Origin: CAZNXJ01 sp964577115
GTDB lineage: Bacteria > Planctomycetota > Planctomycetia > Pirellulales > Pirellulaceae
Direction of reading: 5' to 3'
NCBI GenBank assembly: GCA_964577115.1
Contig: CAZNXJ010000047.1
Span: 1 to 26,387, forward strand
DNA: 26,387 bases
The notes below the pieces were generated by a model, which saw only the letters and a program-made list of their open reading frames with translations, did no database searches and was not told the DNA's origin. Shown here piece by piece: positions 8,048 to 16,522 of the stretch (positions are counted from its first letter, which is position 1; the number at the start of each line of letters is the position of its first letter). The translations under genes and the position numbers were made by a program.

Positions 8048-8884
8048 CTATTCCAAACTGAAGATATTGCGGTCTACCGACTCAAGCAGCTTCGCGTCCG
8101 TCACCGTCATCGTGGTCGTTTCTCGGCCGTTCACATAGACGACTTGCTTCATCGACATCTTGAGTCCCTGTACGTTCTGGTAGTCGGACAATTCGGTCTC
8201 GACGGTGGCTTCTTCTGAGCCACCGGTGCTCGGATCAGGGATCTGGTGAAAGGTTTTCACGAGCAACCCGGTCTCTTGGTCGAAGAACAGCCTCAGTTCT
8301 CGGATCCCCTCGCAACGGACCTCGACCACCTCCGCCGGGCGCCCACGGACGTTCTCGCCGGCTGCGGACGCTAAGGTGTACTTCGCAGAATCCAGAAGCG
8401 GCACAAGCCGCCGAGCATCGCGGATGACTGCTCCGATGCGTATTTGTTCCCGCTCGGCGTCGTCGATCGTCACAGACAATCCGTTCATCGTCTTCTTAAA
8501 CTCGTCGCCGGAAACCAGCTGGACGATTGTAAACTTTTGCCCGTCGTCGTTGCCGTTGATCGCAAGTCCCTCTTGCTTGGGAATCAACTGCCCGCGGATC
8601 TCTGTTCTGAACTGCGACGGCCAGAGGTAGGTTTCTTCCACCGTCAGGCGACATTCCATGTTGCCTAGGTCCGAGAGACTTTCCGTCCGATGCCATCCGC
8701 CCCTGTACTTCGTGACAACGTCGGCACCCCCGTGTGCCTCGATAGCCCTTTCCACTACAGCTTTGGCATGCTCCTCATTTCCTGCCAATAAGCGAGATGC
8801 TGGAGCCACGACAAGGAACCCGATCACGGTCACGACGATTGCGCACTGAGCGATGGCGTTCGGTATCTTGGCTTGCTTGGCCAT
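8048..8884 (-). CDS. Exported protein, LolA-like / outer-membrane lipoprotein-sorting fold suspected
   Basis: A 278-residue protein of unknown role, probably periplasmic or membrane anchored. An N-terminal hydrophobic stretch (about residues 11-34) acts as signal peptide or anchor. It is followed by AIEAHGGADVVTKYRG, an opening common in planctomycete proteins that look like LolA/LolB-type beta half-barrels. The rest alternates short beta-strand-like segments (LRLFFDQETGLLVKTF, then late strands around VVYVNGRETTTMTV), consistent with that fold. No catalytic motif is seen. The fold assignment is inference from pattern, not from a conserved motif. The start ATG has a weak GGA 7-8 bases upstream. 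It lies 186 bp downstream of the tad gene run on the same strand, so read-through is possible but a shared function is not implied. Confidence 0.75.
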   Translation of the reverse strand: MAKQAKIPNAIAQCAIVVTVIGFLVVAPASRLLAGNEEHAKAVVERAIEAHGGADVVTKYRGGWHRTESLSDLGNMECRLTVEETYLWPSQFRTEIRGQLIPKQEGLAINGNDDGQKFTIVQLVSGDEFKKTMNGLSVTIDDAEREQIRIGAVIRDARRLVPLLDSAKYTLASAAGENVRGRPAEVVEVRCEGIRELRLFFDQETGLLVKTFHQIPDPSTGGSEEATVETELSDYQNVQGLKMSMKQVVYVNGRETTTMTVTDAKLLESVDRNIFSLE

Positions 8885-9070
8885 TGGGCAATCCGGTTAA
8901 GCGAATGGTTTGCTTTGACGAGAGCGGTACCTCCACGAAATGCCTGATAGGAAAATGGCCAAAATCGGTCAAGATCATCCCAGACCCCCGTGATGGGAAG
9001 ATGGGAAGAGCGCTCGATGCTGCCCGCACGGAGCGGGTTGAAGCAGCGAGCGAAGCGAGAGACGTGGCGA

Positions 9071-10885
9071 CTACTCGAGCAGCAGCACGTCTTTCGCGGC
9101 AGGAAACAGCTTCGTGGGTGCAATTCTCGTCGTCGTAACGGTCAGGATCCGCAGTGTCCCGGTGACGAAGCGAAGGTCGTAGGATCCCGCACCGCCAAGG
9201 AAGATCGTGTGGCCCCACTTTGAATAGATCGTTCCGGAGAGGGCACCTCCACCAACGAGCTGCTGCGCTTCGATCACTATCGGACGGCGATCGAGGCGCC
9301 GCTGATAAATCAACATTCCATCAAAGGGGCTGCCTGGGGCGTTCAGTCCGGAAATGCGCGCGCTGGCCAGAAGAGGAGCGATAAGTGTGCTGGGGGTGAG
9401 CGAGTAGAGCCCGCTCGGCGGAGCTTGCTCCAGGTCGTCGCTGGCATCCGGTTGCCCCGTCGTTGCACTGAATGCTTCCGAATCGGTAATGTAAAACATC
9501 ACGCCTTCGGCGTTGACGGGGCCAAGAATGCACAGGGACAGTTGTGTCACGGGGTTCTTACCACGTATCACGTACACTCCTGGAGCAAACTTTGCACCCC
9601 CTAACGGTGAGATTACGGTGATCGAGTCGTATACGCCGGGATGCAACGTTGGTTTGCTCAAGCGCAATGTGAGTTCAGGCGCAAGCGGCGCGAATAAGGG
9701 TTTAACTAGCGGCGAGAGCAACTCGAGCACGCCGTTGAGTATCACATCAACGTGCTCGGTAGTCAGCGCAATGCGGATGCTATGTGACGGCGAGCGAACG
9801 GTTGACGTGACAAGCCCTGGCGCGCTGCTCGTTGACGGCACCGGCAAACTCGCCAAAGGGTCGGGAACGGGCAGGCGATTTGCCTTGAGCGGATGGCGCT
9901 CGTCGCTATCGAACGGGCCATAGAAGTCTCGATGGTCCACGCCCCCGACGACTCGGATTTCTCGCGCGCGGAGCCGTGTCGTCGGAAGTATTGGCATGCA
10001 GGCAATGGCATGTTTCGGCAACAGGTTTAATAAACCGACCGACTCACCTTTTTCGTCCATGCCGCCCCACTGGGTATTAACATGGACTGCCCCATCGACT
10101 TCGACCCGACCGATGCCTTCGATCTCAAAGCCGGCAATCAACGCGGGGAGGGGACCCAATGCGACGTGATCGCTTACGTCGCTAATGACGTCACTAATCA
10201 CCGAAGGTAGTACACTTCCGAGCGATGTGTTAAACAAACCGGTTACGAGCGGGCCGATAATCGGTTGCGAGGCCAGAAAGTCGATCACGCCGGTTTGCGA
10301 AAGGGCATCCCCGGCGAGCGAATTGACGTTAAGTGCAAGCAAATCGTCGGTAACACTCTCGATCGTCAAATCGGCCGGATCGGGATCCAGGACAACAATG
10401 GCCGCACCCGCCGGTCCGCTCTTTGCGCATGCTACCGCTCGGGCGCACATCGGCCGCGCAAGAATATTGTCCAGAACCTTCATGAAGTGCGTCGAATACG
10501 CCCTTTCTACGATCACTTCCACATGATTTGCCTGGCCCGCATACGGTCCGCTGCTGGGCGGAATGTTGACCGTCACGGAAGCATGGGGAAGTCCATGGCC
10601 GTCATGCACAACCTCAACGGCCGTGGCAACGGCGACATTTGGGCTCTTGCCCAGGTTCAAACGCATGGCCGCCGCGGTGGCGGCTGCATCGGCGGCATGC
10701 TGCAAGCTTCGGTATTCGCTCATCATGAGTCCGCCGTCGATCACCAGTCCGACAACGCCCAACAGGGTCGGCAGTAGAAGGGCCAGCAAGACCAGCACCT
10801 TGCCCGATCGCGGGCGAGGAAAGGCTGCCTTTCGACGTCGCGCCGATGAGTATCGAGACTGTTGCGAACTCGTGCAGAGGTGCAT
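9071..10885 (-). CDS. tadG: TadG-like pilus assembly protein (last gene of the tad run)
   Basis: A 604-residue inner-membrane-anchored protein with a large extracytoplasmic part, expected to help assemble or anchor the Flp/Tad pilus. The N-terminus has the TadG pattern: a basic cytoplasmic stretch, a hydrophobic segment from about residue 30 to 50 ending VIDGG, then YRSLQHAADAAATAAA at 58-73. Unlike the two TadE-like proteins upstream it has no Glu at +5 after the glycine (Gly 28), so it is probably not processed by the prepilin peptidase. The remaining ~500 residues are extracytoplasmic, rich in Pro, Ser and hydrophobics, and unlike a known domain by eye. Start: ATG 10885 has AGGA about 9 bases upstream and follows the previous stop by 22 bp; an upstream in-frame ATG at 10939 would overlap the previous gene. 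Confidence 0.8.
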   Translation of the reverse strand: MHLCTSSQQSRYSSARRRKAAFPRPRSGKVLVLLALLLPTLLGVVGLVIDGGLMMSEYRSLQHAADAAATAAAMRLNLGKSPNVAVATAVEVVHDGHGLPHASVTVNIPPSSGPYAGQANHVEVIVERAYSTHFMKVLDNILARPMCARAVACAKSGPAGAAIVVLDPDPADLTIESVTDDLLALNVNSLAGDALSQTGVIDFLASQPIIGPLVTGLFNTSLGSVLPSVISDVISDVSDHVALGPLPALIAGFEIEGIGRVEVDGAVHVNTQWGGMDEKGESVGLLNLLPKHAIACMPILPTTRLRAREIRVVGGVDHRDFYGPFDSDERHPLKANRLPVPDPLASLPVPSTSSAPGLVTSTVRSPSHSIRIALTTEHVDVILNGVLELLSPLVKPLFAPLAPELTLRLSKPTLHPGVYDSITVISPLGGAKFAPGVYVIRGKNPVTQLSLCILGPVNAEGVMFYITDSEAFSATTGQPDASDDLEQAPPSGLYSLTPSTLIAPLLASARISGLNAPGSPFDGMLIYQRRLDRRPIVIEAQQLVGGGALSGTIYSKWGHTIFLGGAGSYDLRFVTGTLRILTVTTTRIAPTKLFPAAKDVLLLE

Positions 10886-10907
10886 CGTCGGATTCCTAAT
10901 TGACAAC

Positions 10908-11381
10908 CTAGTTGACAATACGCATGGTGGCCTTCGCACGTAGGTCGAGCGGTCCCCACGGGCATATCAGAGGAATAAGGGGTTCGTGCCGGTATCCAAC
11001 CTCCACATGCACCCTGTCGCGGGGCGTATTGCTATTGTCCGGCCAGGTGATGCGTACGGTTACGTCGGCATCTTGCACGGTGGGGACACACCCCCATGCC
11101 GCCGCGACAAGCTCCGATTCGTCGGCCAGTGTGCCCACAAAGGGCTGTGGCCCCCAGCCCGTTGACGTCTCTGCTCGCAGCGAACCGTGCAGCGCTGCTT
11201 CTCGAGCGATACGGCGGGATACTTCCGCAAGGGCGTTGTAACGCGTCGCTACCAATCCCAGATCAAGAAACGCGAAGAGGACAACGAACAGAACGGGCAG
11301 CGTGATCGCGCTTTCTACCGCCGTGACGCCACGCCGGCGACGTATGACCGAGTACCGGACGGCGGACGTGCTTATGCTCAT
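10908..11381 (-). CDS. TadE-like pseudopilin (second copy)
   Basis: A 157-residue TadE/TadF-type minor pseudopilin. It has a basic N-terminus RRRRG, then the prepilin-like motif G-VTAVE with Gly 18 and Glu at +5 (residue 23), followed by a hydrophobic helix to about residue 43. The rest is a small extracytoplasmic domain with two Cys and several beta-like segments. By analogy with TadE and TadF, the prepilin peptidase TadV should cut after Gly 18. Start: ATG 11381 is preferred, with AGG 7-8 bases upstream and 8 bp after the previous stop; a longer in-frame ATG at 11453 would overlap the previous gene. Together with the preceding gene it forms the usual pair of small Tad pseudopilins. Confidence 0.83.
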   Translation of the reverse strand: MSISTSAVRYSVIRRRRGVTAVESAITLPVLFVVLFAFLDLGLVATRYNALAEVSRRIAREAALHGSLRAETSTGWGPQPFVGTLADESELVAAAWGCVPTVQDADVTVRITWPDNSNTPRDRVHVEVGYRHEPLIPLICPWGPLDLRAKATMRIVN

Positions 11382-11389
11382 GGAGTGAC

Positions 11390-11854
11390 CTACCGGAACT
11401 GACGGAACTCGACGCTGCTCTGAAGCATGACGGAGGTTGGCACAAGAGGCCACGACACCATCGTGTGGAACGGATACGTCACGCGTAAATAGATGCGCGC
11501 GAGGCCATCGTCATCGATCTTGGGGTCCAAATCGATGACCAGCTTATCGGCATCAAAACCGGGGAGATTGTTCATTTCATCCAGGGCGGCTTGACGAACC
11601 TCGTGTTTCCAGGCCTCTTCCGTGAACTCCGTGAACTTATGGGTGGCGCCTATTTCCGCCCCAGTTCGAGCGGCATTGCACACCACCTGCCGATAAGCCG
11701 CAATGCGGCCGAAGTCTACGGACGCGAATAGGATGAGCAGTAGCAATGGAATGCAAATGGCAAGTTCTGTTGCGGTAGCTCCATTTCGATCGGCTCGGCC
11801 ACAAACCTTCCTGACGGACCGGGCCCGCTGGCGTGTCGGCATTGTGCTGCGCAT
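11390..11854 (-). CDS. tadE: TadE-like pseudopilin (first copy)
   Basis: A 154-residue TadE-family pseudopilin of the Tad pilus. A basic leader ends in NG (Gly 25), then ATATELAICIPLLLLILFA, giving Glu at +5 (residue 30) and the start of the hydrophobic helix. VDFGRIAAYRQVVCNAARTG follows, which is typical of TadE. The C-terminal domain is extracytoplasmic. Cleavage by a TadV-type peptidase is expected, but that enzyme is not encoded in the window. Start: ATG 11854 is chosen, 7 bp past the tadC stop with GAGG about 10 bases upstream; ATG 11842 is an alternative, and the frame is open to 11920 inside tadC. Tight spacing on both sides indicates co-translation with tadC and the second TadE-like gene. 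Confidence 0.85.
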   Translation of the reverse strand: MRSTMPTRQRARSVRKVCGRADRNGATATELAICIPLLLLILFASVDFGRIAAYRQVVCNAARTGAEIGATHKFTEFTEEAWKHEVRQAALDEMNNLPGFDADKLVIDLDPKIDDDGLARIYLRVTYPFHTMVSWPLVPTSVMLQSSVEFRQFR

Positions 11855-11861
11855 CGGTCCG

Positions 11862-12794
11862 CTACCTCGCCGAAAAGGCCTCGTAAATCTGGATAAGCGC
11901 CGGAGCGACCGCGACGACAAAAATTGCAGGAAAGATTAACAGCAGCGTCGGCAGCAAAATCTTGACGGCCGCTTTTTGAGCCATTTCCTCGGCAGCTTGT
12001 TCGCGCTGGGAACGAAGCATATCCGCGTGACTTCGCAAAGCCTCCGTTATGTTGGTGCCAAAACGCTGTGCTTCGCGAACAAACGTTCTCAGCGTTTTCA
12101 CGCCTTCATTGTCAGTACGAATCGCAAAGCGCTTGAGTGCCTGCTCGACCGTGGCCCCCAACTCAATATCGCGTTGCACGATGTTCAGCTCACCCGCCAG
12201 CTTCGGATGAGCGATCCGCAGCTCGTCGCTAACGCGCCGGATCGTGTCCTGCAAGCTCATTCCACCGTCCAGGCAGACGATCATTAAGTCGAGGAAGTCG
12301 GGTAGGGACTTCCGCAGCATCATGTGATATTTAGCAATGGTTCGGTCGAGCCACAGGCTGGGCAGCACAGCCGCGATGCCTCCGGCGACCCAGGCATAGA
12401 ACACCGCGATATCCATGCGCACGTATCCTGCAATGCCCAGCAACACGATGGTCCCGGAGGCCAGCAGCACGGCCAGTACGCGGGCAGCCAAATAACGCGA
12501 CACGGCTGATGGATGGTAGATGCCGGCTTTCGCCAGGCGTTGCTTCAGCTGAGAGCGGCGCTCGGCCTGATTGGGCCGTGCGCGCTGCAGCGTGTCCCCA
12601 AGATCCGCAGGCGGAACAAACCACCGGCGGAGCCAGTTCGTTGTTTCCGACGGTGCGCTGTGCGCCGTTTCCAGTGCACCCACGCGCGTGCGGACTCGCT
12701 GCCAATAGGGATCGCACAACGCGAGCAAGGCGTAGGTTGCGATCGCGACAGCCGAGAAGCAGAGGAACGGAATAGCGTAGTCGGGCACTTGCAT
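11862..12794 (-). CDS. tadC: Tad pilus inner-membrane platform protein TadC
   Basis: A 310-residue polytopic membrane protein with a type II secretion F (T2SF/GspF) domain; it forms the inner-membrane platform with TadB and works with the TadA motor. There is one N-terminal hydrophobic segment (about 6-26), a cytoplasmic linker, two hydrophobic segments near 106-146, then the T2SF core with LPDFLDLMIVCLDGGMSLQD, the characteristic conserved stretch, and LRTFVREAQRFGTNITEALR. The C-terminal membrane segment contains ILLPTLLLIFPAIFVV. Length is normal for TadC. It starts 15 bp after the tadB stop, with GAGG about 10 bases upstream of ATG 12794. Confidence 0.92.
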   Translation of the reverse strand: MQVPDYAIPFLCFSAVAIATYALLALCDPYWQRVRTRVGALETAHSAPSETTNWLRRWFVPPADLGDTLQRARPNQAERRSQLKQRLAKAGIYHPSAVSRYLAARVLAVLLASGTIVLLGIAGYVRMDIAVFYAWVAGGIAAVLPSLWLDRTIAKYHMMLRKSLPDFLDLMIVCLDGGMSLQDTIRRVSDELRIAHPKLAGELNIVQRDIELGATVEQALKRFAIRTDNEGVKTLRTFVREAQRFGTNITEALRSHADMLRSQREQAAEEMAQKAAVKILLPTLLLIFPAIFVVAVAPALIQIYEAFSAR

Positions 12795-12809
12795 GGGCAG
12801 CCGCCTCGC

Positions 12810-13751
12810 TTAGTAGTCGAAGTTGACAATTTTCCGAATCCAGAATGCGCCCGCTGCCTGCGCGGCTGCGGTGACTCCTAGCAACCACGGTCGATCGAGC
12901 AGGGTCTGGCCGTAGCCGGGCGCCAGGAACAGAATGCCGAAAAAGACGGCGATCGGCAGAATAATTAGCACGATCGCCTGCATGCGGCCCTCGCCGGTCA
13001 GCGCGCGAATGCGATTCGCCATCTTCAAACGCTTGCGAATCATCGCCGCCAGATTGTCCAGGAGCTCAACCAGGTCGCCCCCCGACCGCGCCTGTACGAG
13101 CAAGGCAACGACAAAAAGCTGCAGCTCCATAATGCCGGTGCGTGTGGCCAATTTACGGAGCGCTGTCTCGCGACTCATACCGAGGTTCTGCTGCTCATAG
13201 CAGAGGGCAAATTCGGTGGAGATCGGCGCGTCGAAATCCTCAGCAATGATCTGAAACGCCGAAGGCACCGTCTGTCCTGCCCGGACGGCACGACTGATCA
13301 TCGCGAAAGCGTCGGGAAGCTGGCGCGTGAGCATGCGCTGGCGTGTACGCCGCCGCACCAGCACAACCAAGACCGGTGCCGCTGCTCCGACCGGTACTAG
13401 CAGCGCGCCTAGCCACCACGCGCGGTAGGATCCCGCAATCGCAAACAGCCCTCCCGCCGCCAGGCTCCACGCAAGAAGCGATGAGATCGTACAGCGGACC
13501 CCCGACTCGTCAATGAGCCGCTGTAGCCGCTCACTGAGCGTTGCCCTCGGGATATGCTGCGTGCCGAGGAGAGACGGATCTTTGAATAGCGAAATTGTTG
13601 TGCTGCCGGGAGACGCGCCAGACAGGCTGTTCAAGCGCTCCCGCACAGCCTGCCGATAGCGCAGCCGCCCATCGAATAGCAGCTGCGCCACGCACCATAC
13701 GAGCGTTAACGCTGCCAGAATTGTCACACATATCGTTAAATTGAAATGCAT
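12810..13751 (-). CDS. tadB: Tad pilus inner-membrane platform protein TadB
   Basis: A 313-residue paralogue of TadC with the same T2SF fold, the second half of the pilus platform. An N-terminal membrane segment (about 5-25) is followed by a cytoplasmic linker and a hydrophobic pair near 92-130. The T2SF core has LPDAFAMISRAVRAGQTVP and LVQARSGGDLVELLDNLA, both typical of TadB. Later come IRALTGEGRMQAIVL and C-terminal hydrophobic segments. It is complete and of normal length. AAGG lies 6-7 bases before ATG 13751, and the tadA stop is 8 bp upstream, so the two genes are likely translated together. Confidence 0.92.
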   Translation of the reverse strand: MHFNLTICVTILAALTLVWCVAQLLFDGRLRYRQAVRERLNSLSGASPGSTTISLFKDPSLLGTQHIPRATLSERLQRLIDESGVRCTISSLLAWSLAAGGLFAIAGSYRAWWLGALLVPVGAAAPVLVVLVRRRTRQRMLTRQLPDAFAMISRAVRAGQTVPSAFQIIAEDFDAPISTEFALCYEQQNLGMSRETALRKLATRTGIMELQLFVVALLVQARSGGDLVELLDNLAAMIRKRLKMANRIRALTGEGRMQAIVLIILPIAVFFGILFLAPGYGQTLLDRPWLLGVTAAAQAAGAFWIRKIVNFDY

Positions 13752-13759
13752 CGTATGCC

Positions 13760-15103
13760 TTACTCGTTATCGCCGCGGCAGAAAGACGCCACTTGACTCC
13801 GTTCGAACAGGGAGCGCAATACTTTGATTCCCCGCGCTTCGAATTGTGAGAGGCAGTTGGGAATAATGCCCGTTGCTTCGAAGCGGCCGACCGATCGTCC
13901 CTTCTCGTCCACGCCCGTCTGACGGTAGACAAACACGTCGTGCATACTGATCTGCTCGCCATGCATTCCTGTCACCTCGGAGATTTGCACGATTTTGCGT
14001 TCTCCGCTCGCTAGCCTGGCGACCTGAACCACAATGTGTATGGCGGTCGAAATTTGTCGGTGAATGAACCACATGGGCAGTTCCGGTGCTGCCATGCCAA
14101 CGAGCATTTCCAGACGACGGAGCGCGTCACGCGTATCGTTGGCATGGATTGTTGACATACTGCCGTCATGCCCCGTGTTCATGGCCTGGAGCATGTCGAA
14201 CGCTTCGGCTCCCCGACACTCGCCGATGACGATGCGGTCGGGCCTCATGCGCAGAGCGTTCTTCAGCAGGTCGCGCGACGTTACTTCGCCTTTTCCTTCA
14301 AGATTTGGAGGGCGTGTCTCCATGCGCGCGACATGCGGCTGCTGGAGCCGGAGCTCGGCAGCGTCCTCGATGGTGACAATACGCTCGCCGGCGGGTATGG
14401 CTCCTGACAGCATGTTGAGCAGCGTCGTCTTGCCGCTGCCCGTCCCTCCCGAGATAAGAATGTTGCGCCGCGCGCGGACACATGCCGCCAAGAACTCAAG
14501 CATCTGAGCGGTCGCGGCGCGCCGTGCGATCAGGTCCTCAGCCTTCAGGGGTCGAGCGGCGAAGCGTCGGATGGATACTAGTGCGCCGTCTAACGCCAAC
14601 GGCTTCAGCACGGCGTTCAATCGGCTGCCATCGGCAAGTCGGGCATCCACCATCGGGCTCGATTCATCGATACGGCGGCCTACGCGGCCGGCAATGCGCT
14701 GGACGATTTCAATCAGGTGGTCGAGATTGCGGAACTCGACGTTCGTACGCTCGAGTTGTCCCCGCCGCTCGACATACACGCAATTGGGCCCATTGATCAG
14801 GATGTCCGACACCGTGGGGTCATGCATTAGCGGCTCTAAGGGTCCTAGCCCGAGTGCTTCATCGACCAGCTCATCGATCAGCCGATTGCGATCGGCCTGG
14901 CTCAACAGGTCCGAATGGGAACTGCACAGCCGCTCAGCGCCGCGCCGCAGCTCCTCCCGCAGCATCCGCGGATCAACGACGCGGAGGACCGTATGGTCTA
15001 CTCCGCTGATCAGCTGCTCATGCAGTTTCACCTTTAACTGCTGAAGTCGTTGCTCACGAGCAGCGGCATCGCGTCCCGGTCCTGACATTAGCGTATCCAG
15101 CAT
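13760..15103 (-). CDS. tadA: Tad pilus motor ATPase TadA/CpaF
   Basis: The hexameric secretion ATPase (CpaF/VirB11-like) that drives Flp pilus assembly, 447 residues. The N-terminal region contains ALGLGPLEPLMHDPTVSDI, diagnostic of CpaF. The nucleotide site follows: Walker A GGTGSGKTT at 219-227, the acidic segment IVTIEDAAEL at 242-251, Walker B in RIVIGECRGAE at 290-300, and the His box GHDGSMSTIHAN at 311-322. All catalytic parts are intact. Start: ATG 15103 is preferred because AAAGGA lies 8 bases upstream; in-frame ATGs at 15145 and 15226 are possible, the latter overlapping the end of tadZ. The 85-bp gap to tadZ is the largest in the tad run. Confidence 0.95.
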   Translation of the reverse strand: MLDTLMSGPGRDAAAREQRLQQLKVKLHEQLISGVDHTVLRVVDPRMLREELRRGAERLCSSHSDLLSQADRNRLIDELVDEALGLGPLEPLMHDPTVSDILINGPNCVYVERRGQLERTNVEFRNLDHLIEIVQRIAGRVGRRIDESSPMVDARLADGSRLNAVLKPLALDGALVSIRRFAARPLKAEDLIARRAATAQMLEFLAACVRARRNILISGGTGSGKTTLLNMLSGAIPAGERIVTIEDAAELRLQQPHVARMETRPPNLEGKGEVTSRDLLKNALRMRPDRIVIGECRGAEAFDMLQAMNTGHDGSMSTIHANDTRDALRRLEMLVGMAAPELPMWFIHRQISTAIHIVVQVARLASGERKIVQISEVTGMHGEQISMHDVFVYRQTGVDEKGRSVGRFEATGIIPNCLSQFEARGIKVLRSLFERSQVASFCRGDNE

Positions 15104-15188
15104 GGAGTCGTCCTTTTTTGATGGTGATGCGGCGGCTAAAGCCATATCATCGTCCAACGTACAGATTCGCGGTGTTGCACGCGTGACA

Positions 15189-16412
15189 CTATTGAGTTGG
15201 CAATTGCTTACAGAACGGTAACGCACTTAAGCTAAGCAACGTTGCTGCTTTCACAGCGGCTGCCGAATAACGGCTAGGTGCCGCAACCTGCTCGGCCGGG
15301 ATGCCGAGCATCGATTCAGCAAGCTTTTTGATTGCGATCGCAGGTTTGGAATTCGGCGCTTCGATTACCAGTGGATTGCCAACATTTATCGACATCAAAG
15401 TCGCTACTGGGTCGTCCGGAATGCAATGCACATGGGAAACTCGCAGAATCTTCTTCATGGACGCTACCGGCAGCTCTCCGGGCTGGCCCGTAGCAATGAG
15501 GACGATATGCACACGATTAAGGGGAACATGGCTGCTCGCCAGAAATTCAACATGCTTCGAGGTGCGATGAAGCGAAGCGATATCCAAGCGAGCGGCGAGA
15601 ATCACGTCGTCACTGGCCGCGAGAGCTCGAATGCGTTCCGCGTGCTGAACGTCGTCGCAATTGATTATCACGACGGACCAGCACTGCTTGGCCCAGCTAA
15701 TGACTTGCTCGCAGGCCTGTAGCGCGACGTTTCTCAGACTGCCAAATGACATTGGTCCCGCGAGCAACTCCAATCCGCTCTTATGCGCCGTCAGTGCCTG
15801 GCGGAACATGGCTTCGTCAATCGGTTCTGTCTGGCACAGCAGGTCGACAAGAGTGTGCCGGGGCTGCAGATTGAGCAGCAGCGATAAGTCTCCCCCACGG
15901 AAATGAAAGTCCAGCACGCCGCAGGACCGGCTAAGCAAAGCAATCGATGTAGCGAGGTTTACCGCCAAGACGTTGGCATCGCTTGGCGAGTGGCATGGCA
16001 GGATGGTAAAGGCACGCCCCTTGGTGATAGTACGGTGACCTTCCAACCTTACGCGCGCAATAAGTCCCGCAAGTTCCACGTCGAGGCTCGCGTCGGCACT
16101 GAGAATATCGTTAGCGCCGGCGCGCACAGCGCGCAGCACTAAGCTCTGGTCCGCCCCGGAAGCGACCACGACAACTTTCGCATCGGCGGCGACAATGGCT
16201 CGCACGCGGCTTAACAGCTCGAGATGCGAGCTGTTCAATTGGCCCGTCGCCAAAAAGACCAACCCAGTGGCACCGGCGACGGGGCCAGTGCTTCCGTGAA
16301 TATCGTTGGCAGTGAGAATATGGCTCGCTTTGCAGTCCAGCTGTTGCCGGCGAAGCGACTCCCTGAGCGGAAGTGCCGCATTTTTGCTGTCCGCGATGAT
16401 CCAGGTATCCAT
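15189..16412 (-). CDS. tadZ: TadZ/CpaE-like pilus localisation protein with degenerate P-loop
   Basis: A 407-residue CpaE/TadZ-type protein, expected to place the Tad machine in the cell. The N-terminal ~125 residues resemble the receiver-like domain of CpaE (LRAVRAGANDILSADASLD). Then comes a ParA/MinD-type domain in which the P-loop is lost: where KGGxGxT should stand the sequence is CHSPSDANVLAVNLA at 140-154, without the glycines or lysines. The following strand, GVLDFHFRGGDLSLLLNL, keeps the family shape. Inability to bind ATP is inferred. It is the first gene of the tad run; AAAGG lies about 5 bases before ATG 16412. A strong terminator precedes it at 16477-16522. Family call is firm from order and domain plan. 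Confidence 0.85.
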   Translation of the reverse strand: MDTWIIADSKNAALPLRESLRRQQLDCKASHILTANDIHGSTGPVAGATGLVFLATGQLNSSHLELLSRVRAIVAADAKVVVVASGADQSLVLRAVRAGANDILSADASLDVELAGLIARVRLEGHRTITKGRAFTILPCHSPSDANVLAVNLATSIALLSRSCGVLDFHFRGGDLSLLLNLQPRHTLVDLLCQTEPIDEAMFRQALTAHKSGLELLAGPMSFGSLRNVALQACEQVISWAKQCWSVVIINCDDVQHAERIRALAASDDVILAARLDIASLHRTSKHVEFLASSHVPLNRVHIVLIATGQPGELPVASMKKILRVSHVHCIPDDPVATLMSINVGNPLVIEAPNSKPAIAIKKLAESMLGIPAEQVAAPSRYSAAAVKAATLLSLSALPFCKQLPTQ

Positions 16413-16476
16413 CTGCCTTTGGGTCCAATTGGGGAGTCAGCAGGCCGGTGCCGAGATTCGGCCATGATCACAGGGC

Positions 16477-16522
16477 AAAAAAAAATGCCCCCGAAGCGCG
16501 GCTGGTGCGCCTCGGAGGCATT
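16477..16522 (-). terminator. Strong rho-independent terminator 64 bases upstream of tadZ
   Basis: On the minus-strand transcript a 16-bp stem with no mismatch (two G-U pairs) joins 16522-16507 with 16499-16484 across a 7-base loop, followed by a run of nine U (16485-16477, the first two pairing in the stem). It is the best terminator in the window. It could end the ANTAR regulator/kinase transcript 250 bases past the kinase stop, or act as an attenuator in the tad leader. Confidence 0.93.

Noticed and set aside
7827..8138. 103-codon frame beginning MTEQAILVANARR
   Set aside because: It becomes Arg-rich, runs antisense into the exported-protein gene, and matches no family I know.
9023..9037. 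Terminator at the end of the tad run (CCCGC/GCGGG hairpin)
   Set aside because: The stem is only 5 bp and no U-run follows on the minus strand, so termination cannot be claimed.
10265..10777. 170-codon open frame on the plus strand
   Set aside because: It is a shadow of the TadG-like gene, whose N-terminal pattern and tight gene spacing support the minus strand.
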